A stretch of 12,733 nt of DNA from Rhodobacterales bacterium (GCA_025357355.1 JANXPK010000053.1:1-12733), one strand, 5' to 3'; positions 1 to 7,076 are shown, numbered from the stretch's first letter. Program-made: numbers and translations. Notes: generated by a model not told the origin, from the letters alone.

Positions 1-69
1 CAATGTAGGTGGTTTGTAGGTCGTTCATTTTTCGTTAAGCTTCAGCCAAACCAGCGAAAGTAGCCGCCC

Positions 70-2043
70 ATGTCGCACCACCCGCACCTGCTCTCTCCTT
101 TGCAACTGCGCGGGGTAACCCTGCGTAATCGCATAGTTTTCGGTGCCCATACCGCCAATATGTCCGACATGGGCATCCCTGGCCCCAGGGTGCAGGGCTA
201 TCTGGTAGAGCGTGCCCTGGGCGGCGCCGGAATGATCGTCTCCGAACCCGCCCCCGTCCATCGCACCGGCGTGCTAACTCGCGGAAACTACATGATTTCC
301 GACGACACCATCCCGCATTTCCGCAAGATCACCGACGCCGTGAAAGACGCAGGCGCCGTCATCCTGCAACAACAATACCACATCGGCGCCCACGGTGATT
401 CCGACCTCAGCTTCGCTCCCCACTGGTCCCCCTCCGGCGGCCCCTCCTATCACGACAGTGACGGATCCCACGCCATGACCGAGGCCGAGATTGAAGAACT
501 TCTCGACGCCCACGCCGCCGCCGCCTTGCGCTCGAAACGCGCAGGATTCCAAGGGGTTGAGGTCTGGGCCGCCTATCATTCCCTGCTCGACCAATTCTGG
601 ACCCCGTGGTCCAACAAGCGCACCGACTGCTGGGGCGGCTCCTTGGAAAACCGCACCCGTTTCTCGCGTACTCTCATCGAGCGCATCCGCAAAAGCTGCG
701 GCGAAGACTTCATCATCGGCCTCGCCATTTCCTATTCGACCGCCTATTCAGTCACCCTAAATGCCAAGAATCTGTGTGAAATCATCGCCCTGCATGACTC
801 CACAGGTCATATCGACTACGTTACCTGCGGCTACGGCTCCTACCTCGAACTCGAAGGCATCATCCCCGCTTTCACCGAGGGCGAGAAACTCACGACCCCC
901 GTGACAACGCAGCTTAAAGCCATTGTTAAGCATGCCAAAGTAACCTCCGAAGCCGGGATCAGAACCCCTGACAATGCCGAAACCATCATTGCCTCGGGTG
1001 AGGCCGACCTTGTCTCCATCGTCCGCGGCCAGATTGCTGACCCGCATCTGGCGCGCAAAGCCACCGAAGGGCGGGCCGAAGACATCAGGGGCTGCATTTC
1101 GTGCAACAAGATGTGCTGGGGCCGCCGCAGCCGCGATTACTGGATTTCCTGCCTGGTCAACCCCTCGGCTGGCCGCGAGTTCGAATGGGGCGGCGACCGT
1201 TTCACCAAGGCTGGGACGGTTAAGAATGTGTTAATTGTGGGTGCTGGCCCCGCCGGGCTGGAAGCTGCCCGCGCCGCCGCCGAACGCGGCCATCGCGTTG
1301 AAATCGTTGAGGCCTTGCCGGTCATCGGCGGCCAGTTCCGCCTTGCCGGCATGCAACCCCGCCGCGCCCAGATTCTCGATCTGCTCGACTGGTATGAACG
1401 CCAGTTCGCTAAACTCGGCGTCACTCTTCGGCTCAACACATTTCTTGAAGCCAACGACATCGCCGGTCATCCCGCCGACACCGTGATCATCGCCACTGGC
1501 TCGCTGCCCGACGAAACCGGCTTCCAGCGCTGGCAACCGCAGCTTGACAAGCTTCCGGGACTGGAGCTTGGCCACGTCTGGTCCCCCGAGCAAGTGCTAC
1601 GTCGCGAAGCCCGTATCGGCGACTCAGTGGTCGTCTATGACGAAGGCTCCAATTGGCGCGGGGTGGGCACCGCCTGGGCTCTGGCCGAACAAGGCAAGCA
1701 GGTCACCATCGTTACGCCCGAGGCCTTCGTCGGCAAGGAAATCGCCCGCACCTCCGCCGACGGCTCCGCCCGTCGCCGCCTCGCCAAACTCGGCGCGAAG
1801 TTCCTCACCGAACACTGCCTCGTCGGCTGGCACGGTAACGGCGTCACGGTCCGCAACCTATTGACCGGACAAGAAGAAATCCTGCCCGCAGGCGCCCTTG
1901 TCATGTCCACCACCAACCGCGCCTTTGACCCCTTTCCCGATGCCTTCTCAGGCAAGACCACCCACCGCATCGGCGATTGCATCGCCCCGCGCCTGGCCGC
2001 CTATGCGTTTCACGAGGGGCGCAAACTCGCGCTGACCCTCTGA
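70..2043 (+). CDS. FMN/4Fe-4S/FAD oxidoreductase, TMADH / dienoyl-CoA reductase / N-demethylase family
   Basis: This 657-residue protein has an N-terminal Old Yellow Enzyme-type TIM barrel (about residues 5-335) that should bind FMN, then a 4Fe-4S motif C-x2-C-x3-C-x11-C (C342, C345, C349, C361). A C-terminal nucleotide-binding half follows, with an FAD motif GAGPAG at 391-396 and a second Rossmann-like segment at about 517-550. This is the architecture of trimethylamine dehydrogenase, 2,4-dienoyl-CoA reductase and the dimethylglycine/stachydrine-type demethylases. The barrel signature QFWTPWSNKRTD...GGSLENR (176-195) favours the demethylase side, but the substrate is not shown. The His common in the family three or four residues before the LLDQF block (His172 of TMADH) is Tyr169 here. 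ATG at 70 is the first start after an in-frame TAG at 61-63; its ribosome site is weak. It is monocistronic in view and convergent with rluA. Family is secure, function open. Confidence 0.9.
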   Translation: MSHHPHLLSPLQLRGVTLRNRIVFGAHTANMSDMGIPGPRVQGYLVERALGGAGMIVSEPAPVHRTGVLTRGNYMISDDTIPHFRKITDAVKDAGAVILQQQYHIGAHGDSDLSFAPHWSPSGGPSYHDSDGSHAMTEAEIEELLDAHAAAALRSKRAGFQGVEVWAAYHSLLDQFWTPWSNKRTDCWGGSLENRTRFSRTLIERIRKSCGEDFIIGLAISYSTAYSVTLNAKNLCEIIALHDSTGHIDYVTCGYGSYLELEGIIPAFTEGEKLTTPVTTQLKAIVKHAKVTSEAGIRTPDNAETIIASGEADLVSIVRGQIADPHLARKATEGRAEDIRGCISCNKMCWGRRSRDYWISCLVNPSAGREFEWGGDRFTKAGTVKNVLIVGAGPAGLEAARAAAERGHRVEIVEALPVIGGQFRLAGMQPRRAQILDLLDWYERQFAKLGVTLRLNTFLEANDIAGHPADTVIIATGSLPDETGFQRWQPQLDKLPGLELGHVWSPEQVLRREARIGDSVVVYDEGSNWRGVGTAWALAEQGKQVTIVTPEAFVGKEIARTSADGSARRRLAKLGAKFLTEHCLVGWHGNGVTVRNLLTGQEEILPAGALVMSTTNRAFDPFPDAFSGKTTHRIGDCIAPRLAAYAFHEGRKLALTL

Positions 2044-2078
2044 CCTGTTTGGCTTCTTCCAAATACGCCCAAACGAGT

Positions 2079-2101
2079 CCGGGGAATTGGTATTCTCCCG
2101 G
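2079..2101. terminator. possible bidirectional terminator hairpin
   Basis: The 61-bp gap between the converging flavoenzyme and rluA genes holds an 8-bp stem, CCGGGGAA (2079-2086) with TTC-CCCGG (2093-2101, one bulged T at 2096), and a 6-nt loop. It lies where a shared terminator would be expected. Neither side has a good T tract (the minus side has only a short TTT), so termination is not certain. Confidence 0.35.
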
Positions 2102-2104
2102 CGC

Positions 2105-2752
2105 TCAAAACGGGCACTGCGCCCGATATTCCACCCAGGCTTTTGTCCCGGGATGGTGCAGCGCCAATGTCTCGGCATGCAACATCAGCCGGTCAAATCG
2201 CGCGGCATCAGCCGAGTAAATCTGGTCCCCCAATATCGGGTGCCCCAGCTCCAGCATATGCACCCGCAGCTGATGGCTCCGCCCGGTCTGCGGGTATAGA
2301 CGAACCCGCGTTTCACCATCGCCCCGGCCGACAACTTCCCAATCCGTGACTGCCGAACGTCCATTCACAGTGTCAACCATCTGTTTCGGACGGTTCAGCC
2401 AATCCGACCCAATCGGCAGATCAATCCGCCCGCGATCATCCGCCACAACCCCAGCAACCCGCGCCACATAGCTTTTCTTGGCGCGCCGCTGTTCGAACTC
2501 CTGTCCCAGAAAGCCCTGGGCGATCTTGGTGCGGGCAAAGATCATCACACCAGAGGTATCGCAATCCAGCCGGTGGACCAGCAGAGCATCCCAGAACGCC
2601 GCGCGCAAGCGGCTTTCCAGACTGTCGGCCCGGCCCGCAAGCTTGCCCGGCACCGACAGCAAACCGGCGGGCTTGTCCACCACGATCACCTGATCATCCT
2701 GATGGATCACCTTCAGCGGCACATCGGGCGGACGGTAATCGAATTCGATCAT
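2105..2752 (-). CDS. rluA: RluA-type 23S rRNA/tRNA pseudouridine synthase
   Basis: A 215-residue cytoplasmic enzyme that should isomerise uridine to pseudouridine. In E. coli RluA, which has nearly the same length (219 residues), the targets are U746 of 23S rRNA and U32 of several tRNAs. Visible motifs are DKPAGLLSVPG (26-36), the catalytic HRLDCDTSG with Asp63 (60-68), DWLNRPKQ (117-124) and GRSHQLRVHMLELGHPILGD (157-176), all close to E. coli RluA. There is no S4 domain, as in RluA itself. The frame stays open upstream to 3043, but only from the ATG at 2752 does the protein match the family; the extension is antisense-like filler inside the upstream gene. That ATG overlaps the TGA of the homocysteine methyltransferase gene (ATGA), so translation is probably coupled. 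Exact target uridines are inferred. Confidence 0.9.
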   Translation of the reverse strand: MIEFDYRPPDVPLKVIHQDDQVIVVDKPAGLLSVPGKLAGRADSLESRLRAAFWDALLVHRLDCDTSGVMIFARTKIAQGFLGQEFEQRRAKKSYVARVAGVVADDRGRIDLPIGSDWLNRPKQMVDTVNGRSAVTDWEVVGRGDGETRVRLYPQTGRSHQLRVHMLELGHPILGDQIYSADAARFDRLMLHAETLALHHPGTKAWVEYRAQCPF

Positions 2753-3642
2753 ACGATCTGATGACCCGCCGCGGCCAGCCGACCGGCCAGATGGGTGATA
2801 TGCGCGGGCCCCACCTCGCAACAGCCCCCCACGATCGTCGCCCCCATATCCACCCAAGCCATTGCGAAATCGGCGTATTTCTCCGGTGTCAGGTCGTGGC
2901 GATGGGTCAGTTCCCGAACCGTCGGCGCATCTTTCAGGAAATTGCCCGAAATATGGGTGAACCCGTTGGCATAGGCCCCGAACGGCAAACCCAGGCCACG
3001 AAGCTCGCCCAAGGCCGCCGCCATCGCCTCGGGTACCGAGCAATTGGCCAGCACCGCCGCGACTGGATATTTCGCAACCACCGCCGCCAGCCCCGTCACC
3101 TTTTCGCCCGACCGCAACAATGTCCCGTCATGGTCATCAACCGACACCGACAGCCACACCGGCTTGCCCGCCGCCTGCGCCCCTTGCGCCACCGCCTCTG
3201 CCATGCCCAGCGAAGCCATGGTCTCGCACAGGATCAGATCGACATGCGCCGCCAAAATCTGTGCCACCTCGGCATATTTGGGCGCGGCAATAGACACCGG
3301 CTCGGCCAGGTCGGGCCGATACGAAGCCTTCAACGGTCCGATTGACCCGGCAATCCGCGCAACCCGCTGGCCACGCGCCTCATGCGCCTCGGCCAAGGCC
3401 CGCAGATGCAGGGCGTGGAACAAATGGTCCAGATCGAAACGCTCCAGCCGGTCATGATGGATCGCATAGGTATTGGTGGTGGCCACGGTCGCCCCGGCAG
3501 CAAAGTAATCCTCATGGATCGCCCGCACCAATCCTGGATGGTCGATCATCACCCGCGTCGCCCACAGGGGCGTCGGCTCATCACCCGAGCGTGCCACCAG
3601 TTCCTGCCCCATGCCGCCGTCCAGAAGCGTAATCGCTGCCAT
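2749..3642 (-). CDS. homocysteine S-methyltransferase family protein (BHMT/MmuM type)
   Basis: A 297-residue cytoplasmic enzyme of the zinc-dependent homocysteine methyltransferase family, which makes methionine from homocysteine using donors such as S-methylmethionine or betaine. It begins with the family motif LLDGGMGQEL (6-15), continues with TNTY (56-59), and carries the three zinc-ligand cysteines: C201 in LANCSV and C274/C275 in GGCCEVGP. The ATG at 3642 is chosen because AAGGAG lies 6 nt upstream; a longer reading to 3747 would run into the divergent VOC gene. It is first in a two-gene operon with rluA, whose start codon overlaps its stop. The methyl donor cannot be read from the sequence. 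At about 300 residues it is nearer MmuM than the longer mammalian BHMT. Confidence 0.9.
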   Translation of the reverse strand: MAAITLLDGGMGQELVARSGDEPTPLWATRVMIDHPGLVRAIHEDYFAAGATVATTNTYAIHHDRLERFDLDHLFHALHLRALAEAHEARGQRVARIAGSIGPLKASYRPDLAEPVSIAAPKYAEVAQILAAHVDLILCETMASLGMAEAVAQGAQAAGKPVWLSVSVDDHDGTLLRSGEKVTGLAAVVAKYPVAAVLANCSVPEAMAAALGELRGLGLPFGAYANGFTHISGNFLKDAPTVRELTHRHDLTPEKYADFAMAWVDMGATIVGGCCEVGPAHITHLAGRLAAAGHQIV

Positions 3643-3699
3643 GTCGCTCTCCTTTGCCGCACCTTCCCCGCCCTGACCCGGAAGATCAAGAGAGGTGAT

Positions 3700-3733
3700 T
3701 TGACGCCGCCCCAATGAATGCGCAGACTGCGCA
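3700..3733 (+). promoter_or_regulatory. candidate promoter/operator before the VOC gene
   Basis: In the 103-bp divergent gap, TTGACG (3700-3705) resembles a -35 box. TGCGCA-GAC-TGCGCA (3719-3733) follows it directly: each half is a palindrome, so the site is both a direct and an inverted repeat. It covers where a -10 box would sit (no good TATAAT match) and ends just before the ribosome site at 3736-3740. A repressor operator is plausible. No regulator is identified. Confidence 0.3.
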
Positions 3734-3745
3734 CAGAGGTGCCCC

Positions 3746-4171
3746 ATGGACTATGAAACCGTCCCCGCCGCCGCGTTTGGCCACGCGCTCCGCGCCATAT
3801 CCGTCAACCTTCTGGTCCGTGATGTGCTGGCAGAGGTTGCGTTTCTGACCGAGGTGTTTGCCATGCAAGGCCACCGCGCGTCGAAGGATTTTGCAATACT
3901 GGTGCACGCGGGCCAGCCGTTCCAGCTTCACGCCGACCAAACCTATGGCGCCCATCCGCTGTTGTCGCTGCTGCCGGAGTCCGGCCCGCGCGGCGCCGGG
4001 ATCGAATTGCGCCTGCATGAGGCCGACCCCGATCAGGCGTCCGCCCGCCTTGGCCAATTCCCCAGCGCAATCCTTTTGCAACCGCCAACCGACAAGACCG
4101 GCCATGGCTTGCGTGAGGCGGTCATCCTGTGCCCGATGGGCTATGCTTGGGTGCCGTCGCGCCGCATTTAG
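3746..4171 (+). CDS. glyoxalase/bleomycin-resistance (VOC) superfamily-like protein
   Basis: A 141-residue soluble protein with no signal peptide or membrane segment. The opening SVNLLVRDVLAEVAFLTEVF (19-38) has the beta-alpha pattern at the start of a vicinal-oxygen-chelate module (strand, then a helix ending near a phenylalanine). Later strands include FAILVHAGQPFQLHAD (48-63) and AGIELRLHEAD (83-93). Possible metal or polar ligands are H54, H62, E85 and H90, but I cannot assign a catalytic set. ATG at 3746 has GAGGT 5 nt upstream. It diverges from the homocysteine methyltransferase gene and its TAG overlaps the TAA of the GFA gene on the other strand (4168-4171). Substrate unknown; a fosfomycin/bleomycin-type or glyoxalase-like role would be guesswork. 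Confidence 0.75.
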   Translation: MDYETVPAAAFGHALRAISVNLLVRDVLAEVAFLTEVFAMQGHRASKDFAILVHAGQPFQLHADQTYGAHPLLSLLPESGPRGAGIELRLHEADPDQASARLGQFPSAILLQPPTDKTGHGLREAVILCPMGYAWVPSRRI

Positions 4172-4911
4172 CCCCAGCCACTGGCCTGCGGTACGCCATC
4201 GTGCAGATCATAATAATCGCCCTTGTCGGCGGTAAAGATGTGCAATTCCAACCGTCCGCCGGTCGGGTTGTCGACGCAGCCTGCTTCCACCGAAAACCCG
4301 CTGTCGACCGCCCGGAAGTACAGGCTCGATCCGCATTCTGGACAAAACCCACGCGCCCCGCCGCCGGGCGAGGTATATTCCACAACCAGCTTTGCGTGCC
4401 AGACCAGTGCATCCTCTGTCACATCAAAGGACGCCGAATAATGCCCAGACAATTTTCGGCATTGTGTGCAATGACAGGCGATCACCGCGCCCATCGGTCG
4501 GTCAATGCTGAACTGGTTGGCCCGGCACAGGCATGTTCCGGTCAGCGCCTCGGCCGATTGCGGCACGGTGTAGTAGTCGCCGGCGCCGTCCAAGTGCCAC
4601 TCTTCCGCCACGCTCAGCCCGGTCGGTCCATCCAAGGCACCCGGCGCGAACTGCATCGTACCTGCGTCGAAGGGATGCCAGAACAGGCTCGCGCCACAGT
4701 CCTTGCAGAACCCGCGTTCGGCAATCTCGGAAGACCGATACCACCTGAGCCCCGCGTCCCTGATCAGCCGAAACCGCGCCTCGGGCACAGCACTGGCCGC
4801 CCAGACATGGCCAGAGAATTTGCGGCATTGGGTGCAATGGCAAACGATGACCGGGCGCAAGGGCGCCTCCACCTCGAACACCACTGACCCGCAAAGACAT
4901 GACCCTTTCAC
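4168..4911 (-). CDS. tandem GFA/CENP-V zinc-domain protein
   Basis: A 247-residue protein made of two complete GFA (glutathione-dependent formaldehyde-activating / CENP-V) domains in tandem, repeat period about 122 residues. Copy 1 has C5/C7, CHCTQCRKFSG (C24, C26, C29) and CKDCG (C69, C72). Copy 2 has C127/C129, CHCTQCRKLSG (C146, C148, C151) and CPECG (C190, C193). All seven zinc-ligand cysteines are kept in both. The family is named for Gfa, reported to speed formaldehyde-glutathione adduct formation, but most members are uncharacterised. I chose the GTG at 4911 because the protein then begins VKGSCLCG, as the family does, and the GTG overlaps the msrC stop as GTGA; an ATG at 4953 would add 14 unrelated residues. 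It is last in the ggt-msrC-GFA operon. Confidence 0.88.
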   Translation of the reverse strand: MKGSCLCGSVVFEVEAPLRPVIVCHCTQCRKFSGHVWAASAVPEARFRLIRDAGLRWYRSSEIAERGFCKDCGASLFWHPFDAGTMQFAPGALDGPTGLSVAEEWHLDGAGDYYTVPQSAEALTGTCLCRANQFSIDRPMGAVIACHCTQCRKLSGHYSASFDVTEDALVWHAKLVVEYTSPGGGARGFCPECGSSLYFRAVDSGFSVEAGCVDNPTGGRLELHIFTADKGDYYDLHDGVPQASGWG

Positions 4912-5360
4912 TCTGCCCTCGCGAACACTTCGGCCAGCAATGGCACCAGCCACGCCTCATCCGCCGCGGTAAACGCCGCTGGGGTGTCGCTGTCGATATC
5001 CAGAACGCCCAAAAGCCGCCCCTCGCCGTTCCACACCGGCAATACCAGTTCCGATCTGGTGGAGGCCGCGCAGGCGATATGGTCGGCAAAAGCCGCTACA
5101 TCGGGCACAATCTGCACCCGGCCCGTCCGCGCACACGCGCCGCATACCCCCCGCGAAAACGGGATGATCAGGCAGCCGTGCCCACCCTGATAAGGCCCAA
5201 TCTTCAGAAGGTCCGGTGCCACCACCCGGTAAAACCCGGTCCAGTCGGCAAAGGGATGCGCGGTATGGATCTCGCAAACCACGGTCGCCATCAGCGCCAC
5301 CGCATCGGTCTCGCCATCCGTCAGGGCGCGGATGCTGGCGGTGATCTCCGGATAATCCAT
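4908..5360 (-). CDS. msrC: free methionine-R-sulfoxide reductase, GAF-fold (MsrC/YebR)
   Basis: A 150-residue cytoplasmic GAF-domain enzyme that reduces free, not protein-bound, L-methionine-R-sulfoxide to methionine with thioredoxin-type reductants. It carries the family landmarks DWTGFYRV (39-46), GPYQG (55-59) and all three cysteines of E. coli fRMsr: C63 in GHGCLIIP, C73 in RGVCG and C97 in DHIACAA, followed by SELVLPV and GVLDIDS (118-124). An extra cysteine, C76, follows GVCG. The ATG at 5360 matches the family N-terminus; the TTG at 5381 is less likely. The start lies 17 nt after the ggt stop, within a tandem 16-bp duplication, and the stop overlaps the GFA start (GTGA). The gene is clearly part of a three-gene operon. 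Confidence 0.92.
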   Translation of the reverse strand: MDYPEITASIRALTDGETDAVALMATVVCEIHTAHPFADWTGFYRVVAPDLLKIGPYQGGHGCLIIPFSRGVCGACARTGRVQIVPDVAAFADHIACAASTRSELVLPVWNGEGRLLGVLDIDSDTPAAFTAADEAWLVPLLAEVFARAE

Positions 5361-5387
5361 CTCAATACCCCGCCATCTCAATACCCC
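5357..5387. repeat. 16-bp tandem duplication at the ggt-msrC junction
   Basis: Two adjacent copies of CCATCTCAATACCCCG (5357-5372 and 5373-5387, the second lacking only the last base) span the ggt stop and the msrC start. Read on the minus strand, the upstream copy contains the ggt TGA and an extra ATG (5376) opening a four-codon reading frame (M-A-G-Y-stop). The downstream copy provides the real msrC ATG at 5360. The 16-bp period is not a multiple of three. Confidence 0.85.
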
Positions 5388-6949
5388 AAGGCGCAGCCAT
5401 CCTTGCGCGGGTCCGACGCCCCGATCAGGATGCCGCTGTCATCCATACGAATATTCTGTGCCCCGCCCAACGGATCGAGCGGAACAGACACCTGATGCCC
5501 CATTGCCGCCAATTCTGCCCGCACCTTGTCGGAATAGCCGCGCTCCACCAGCATCCCCTCTGGCCCACTAAAGCAACGTGGCCCGTCGACGGCGGACTGC
5601 TGGTCCATACCAAAATCCAGCAGATTGGACACAAACCGCGCATGCCCGGTCGGCTGGTAGGCACCCCCCATCACCCCAAACGGCATTACTACCCGCCCGC
5701 CCTTGGCCAGCATCGCCGGGATGATGGTGTGCATCGGCCGTTTGCCACCGCCCATTTCGTTTGGATGACCCTTTTTCAATGTGAACCCCGCCCCGCGGTT
5801 CTGAAAGTTTATCCCGAATTTGCGCGACGCCAGACCCGAGCCAAAGCCGAAATAGATCGAGTAGATCAGCGACACCGCCATCCGGTCGCGGTCCACCACC
5901 GTGATATAGATCGTGTCGCGGTGCATGGCCTCGGTCAAAGGTGCCGCCGCGGCCATAGCCCGTTTGGGATCGATCAGGGCTGCCAGCTTTGCCGCCACTT
6001 GTTCTGACAGCATGTAGTCCAGCCTTGGGCTAGCCTCTGCAATGAACCGGTTGCGGGCGTCGTAGGCAAGTTTGGCCGCCTCCGCCTCGATATGGGCACG
6101 CAGTGTGCCAAAGGGCTCCATGGCCGCCAGATCGAAATGCTTGAGGATGTTCAGCATCAGGATCGCCGTCGCCCCCTGCCCGTTCGGCGGATGCTCCAGC
6201 AACTCATGCCCCTTGTAACTGCCGCTGACCGGCTTGCCATAACTGCACCGCGTCGCCGCCAGATCGTCCAGCGTATGACTGCCGCCAAGGGCCTGCAGCG
6301 AGACGACGATATCCTCAGCCACCTCGCCCTCATAGAACCCGGCTCGGCCCTTGGCGGCGACCCGGCGCAGCACCTCGGCCTGGCCGGGTGCCCGGAAGAT
6401 CTGGCCTGCAACCGGGACCTTGCCGTTGATCAGCAAGAATTTCCGCGCATCCCCCTTCAGGGCTGGCGCGTCATCGGCCCAGTCAAACGCCACGCGCGGT
6501 GCCACCGGCACCCCCTCGTCGGCATAGCGGATTGCCGGAGCCAGCGCCCGGTCAAGTCCCATGAGCCCGTAGTCCGCCGAAAGGCTGCAGAACGCGTCCA
6601 TCGCCCCCGGCAAAGTGACCGGCTCGATTCCGCGCAAGGGCACCGCCGTCATCTGCCGCTGCCGCAACGCCTCTGCAGTCGCCGCTTTCGGTGCGTGGCC
6701 CGATCCATTCAGGGTAAAGACTTCTTCGCTCCCAGCCGGTTTGACCAGCGCGAAGCAATCGCCGCCGATCCCGGTCATCTGCGGCTCGCAAATTCCCAGC
6801 AACACTGCGCCCGCAATTGCCGCGTCCACGGCATTGCCGCCCGCCTGCAGAATGTCGATGGCGGTCTTGGCGGCCAAAGGATGCGAGGTGGCAACCATCC
6901 CGTTCGTTGCGTAGCAGGCCGACCGGCCCGGCATCTGGAAATCGCGCAT
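5378..6949 (-). CDS. gamma-glutamyltransferase family protein, no signal peptide
   Basis: A 523-residue Ntn-hydrolase of the gamma-glutamyltransferase family, which cleaves or transfers the gamma-glutamyl group of glutathione and related compounds after self-cleavage into two chains. The expected autocleavage point is Asp345/Thr346 in HRDTIYITVVD, placed by aligning VVD with E. coli GGT (TTHYSVVD); the second residue is Ile instead of Thr. FGFGSG (367-372) and GGKRPMHTIIPAM (401-413) follow; the double Ser of E. coli GGT is His-Thr, as in the YwrD/cephalosporin-acylase-like branch. There is no signal peptide, so it is probably cytoplasmic, unlike periplasmic E. coli GGT. ATG at 6949 has GGGGAG 6 nt upstream; the reading to 7018 lacks this. 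First gene of the ggt-msrC-GFA operon. Glutathione as the substrate is not certain. Confidence 0.9.
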   Translation of the reverse strand: MRDFQMPGRSACYATNGMVATSHPLAAKTAIDILQAGGNAVDAAIAGAVLLGICEPQMTGIGGDCFALVKPAGSEEVFTLNGSGHAPKAATAEALRQRQMTAVPLRGIEPVTLPGAMDAFCSLSADYGLMGLDRALAPAIRYADEGVPVAPRVAFDWADDAPALKGDARKFLLINGKVPVAGQIFRAPGQAEVLRRVAAKGRAGFYEGEVAEDIVVSLQALGGSHTLDDLAATRCSYGKPVSGSYKGHELLEHPPNGQGATAILMLNILKHFDLAAMEPFGTLRAHIEAEAAKLAYDARNRFIAEASPRLDYMLSEQVAAKLAALIDPKRAMAAAAPLTEAMHRDTIYITVVDRDRMAVSLIYSIYFGFGSGLASRKFGINFQNRGAGFTLKKGHPNEMGGGKRPMHTIIPAMLAKGGRVVMPFGVMGGAYQPTGHARFVSNLLDFGMDQQSAVDGPRCFSGPEGMLVERGYSDKVRAELAAMGHQVSVPLDPLGGAQNIRMDDSGILIGASDPRKDGCALGY

Positions 6950-6990
6950 GCAAAACTCCCCTTCAGGGCGTGACCCTAGGGGCAAAGACT

Positions 6991-7019
6991 GCGAATTCCA
7001 AGAAGGCGCGATTTCCAAG
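6991..7019. repeat. 12-bp direct repeats upstream of the ggt operon
   Basis: GCGAATTCCAAG (6991-7002) and GCGATTTCCAAG (7008-7019) differ at one base and are 17 bp apart start to start, 42-70 bp upstream of the ggt ATG. An 8-bp part (TTTCCAAG) recurs at 7157-7164. On the minus strand the copies read CTTGGAA-type boxes. The nearer one, followed 17 bp later by TAGGGT, could also be a weak -35/-10 pair. They may be regulator sites; no protein is assigned. Confidence 0.35.
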
Positions 7020-7029
7020 CAGGGTAGTG

Positions 7030-7076
7030 CCTCGGCGCCACGAACTGGGTGGGGGCTATGATCCGCAGCGCCGAGG
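7030..7076. repeat. inverted repeat in the gap before ggt
   Basis: CCTCGGCGC (7030-7038) and GCGCCGAGG (7068-7076) form a perfect 9-bp inverted repeat with a 29-nt loop. It lies in the 237-bp space between the HATPase stop (7187) and the ggt start (6949), both on the minus strand. There is no T tract next to it, so a simple intrinsic terminator is unlikely. The rest of this gap holds only the direct repeats at 6991-7019 and a 37-codon plus-strand reading frame (7058-7171) with no recognisable match. Confidence 0.4.

Noticed and set aside
2753..3043. N-terminal extension of rluA by 97 codons
   Set aside because: It lies in another frame within the homocysteine methyltransferase gene and is not RluA-like; the ATGA overlap supports the start at 2752.
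4129..4887. 252-codon plus-strand open frame opposite the GFA gene
   Set aside because: Antisense to a gene with 14 ordered zinc cysteines and overlapping the VOC gene end; no recognisable protein.
6092..6973. 293-codon plus-strand open frame inside ggt
   Set aside because: Antisense to the conserved gamma-glutamyltransferase; His/Arg/Gln-rich composition without domain signs.
7030..7076. tRNA or other stable RNA at the 9-bp inverted repeat
   Set aside because: No cloverleaf arms, T-loop or CCA-like end could be formed; only a single long-loop stem.
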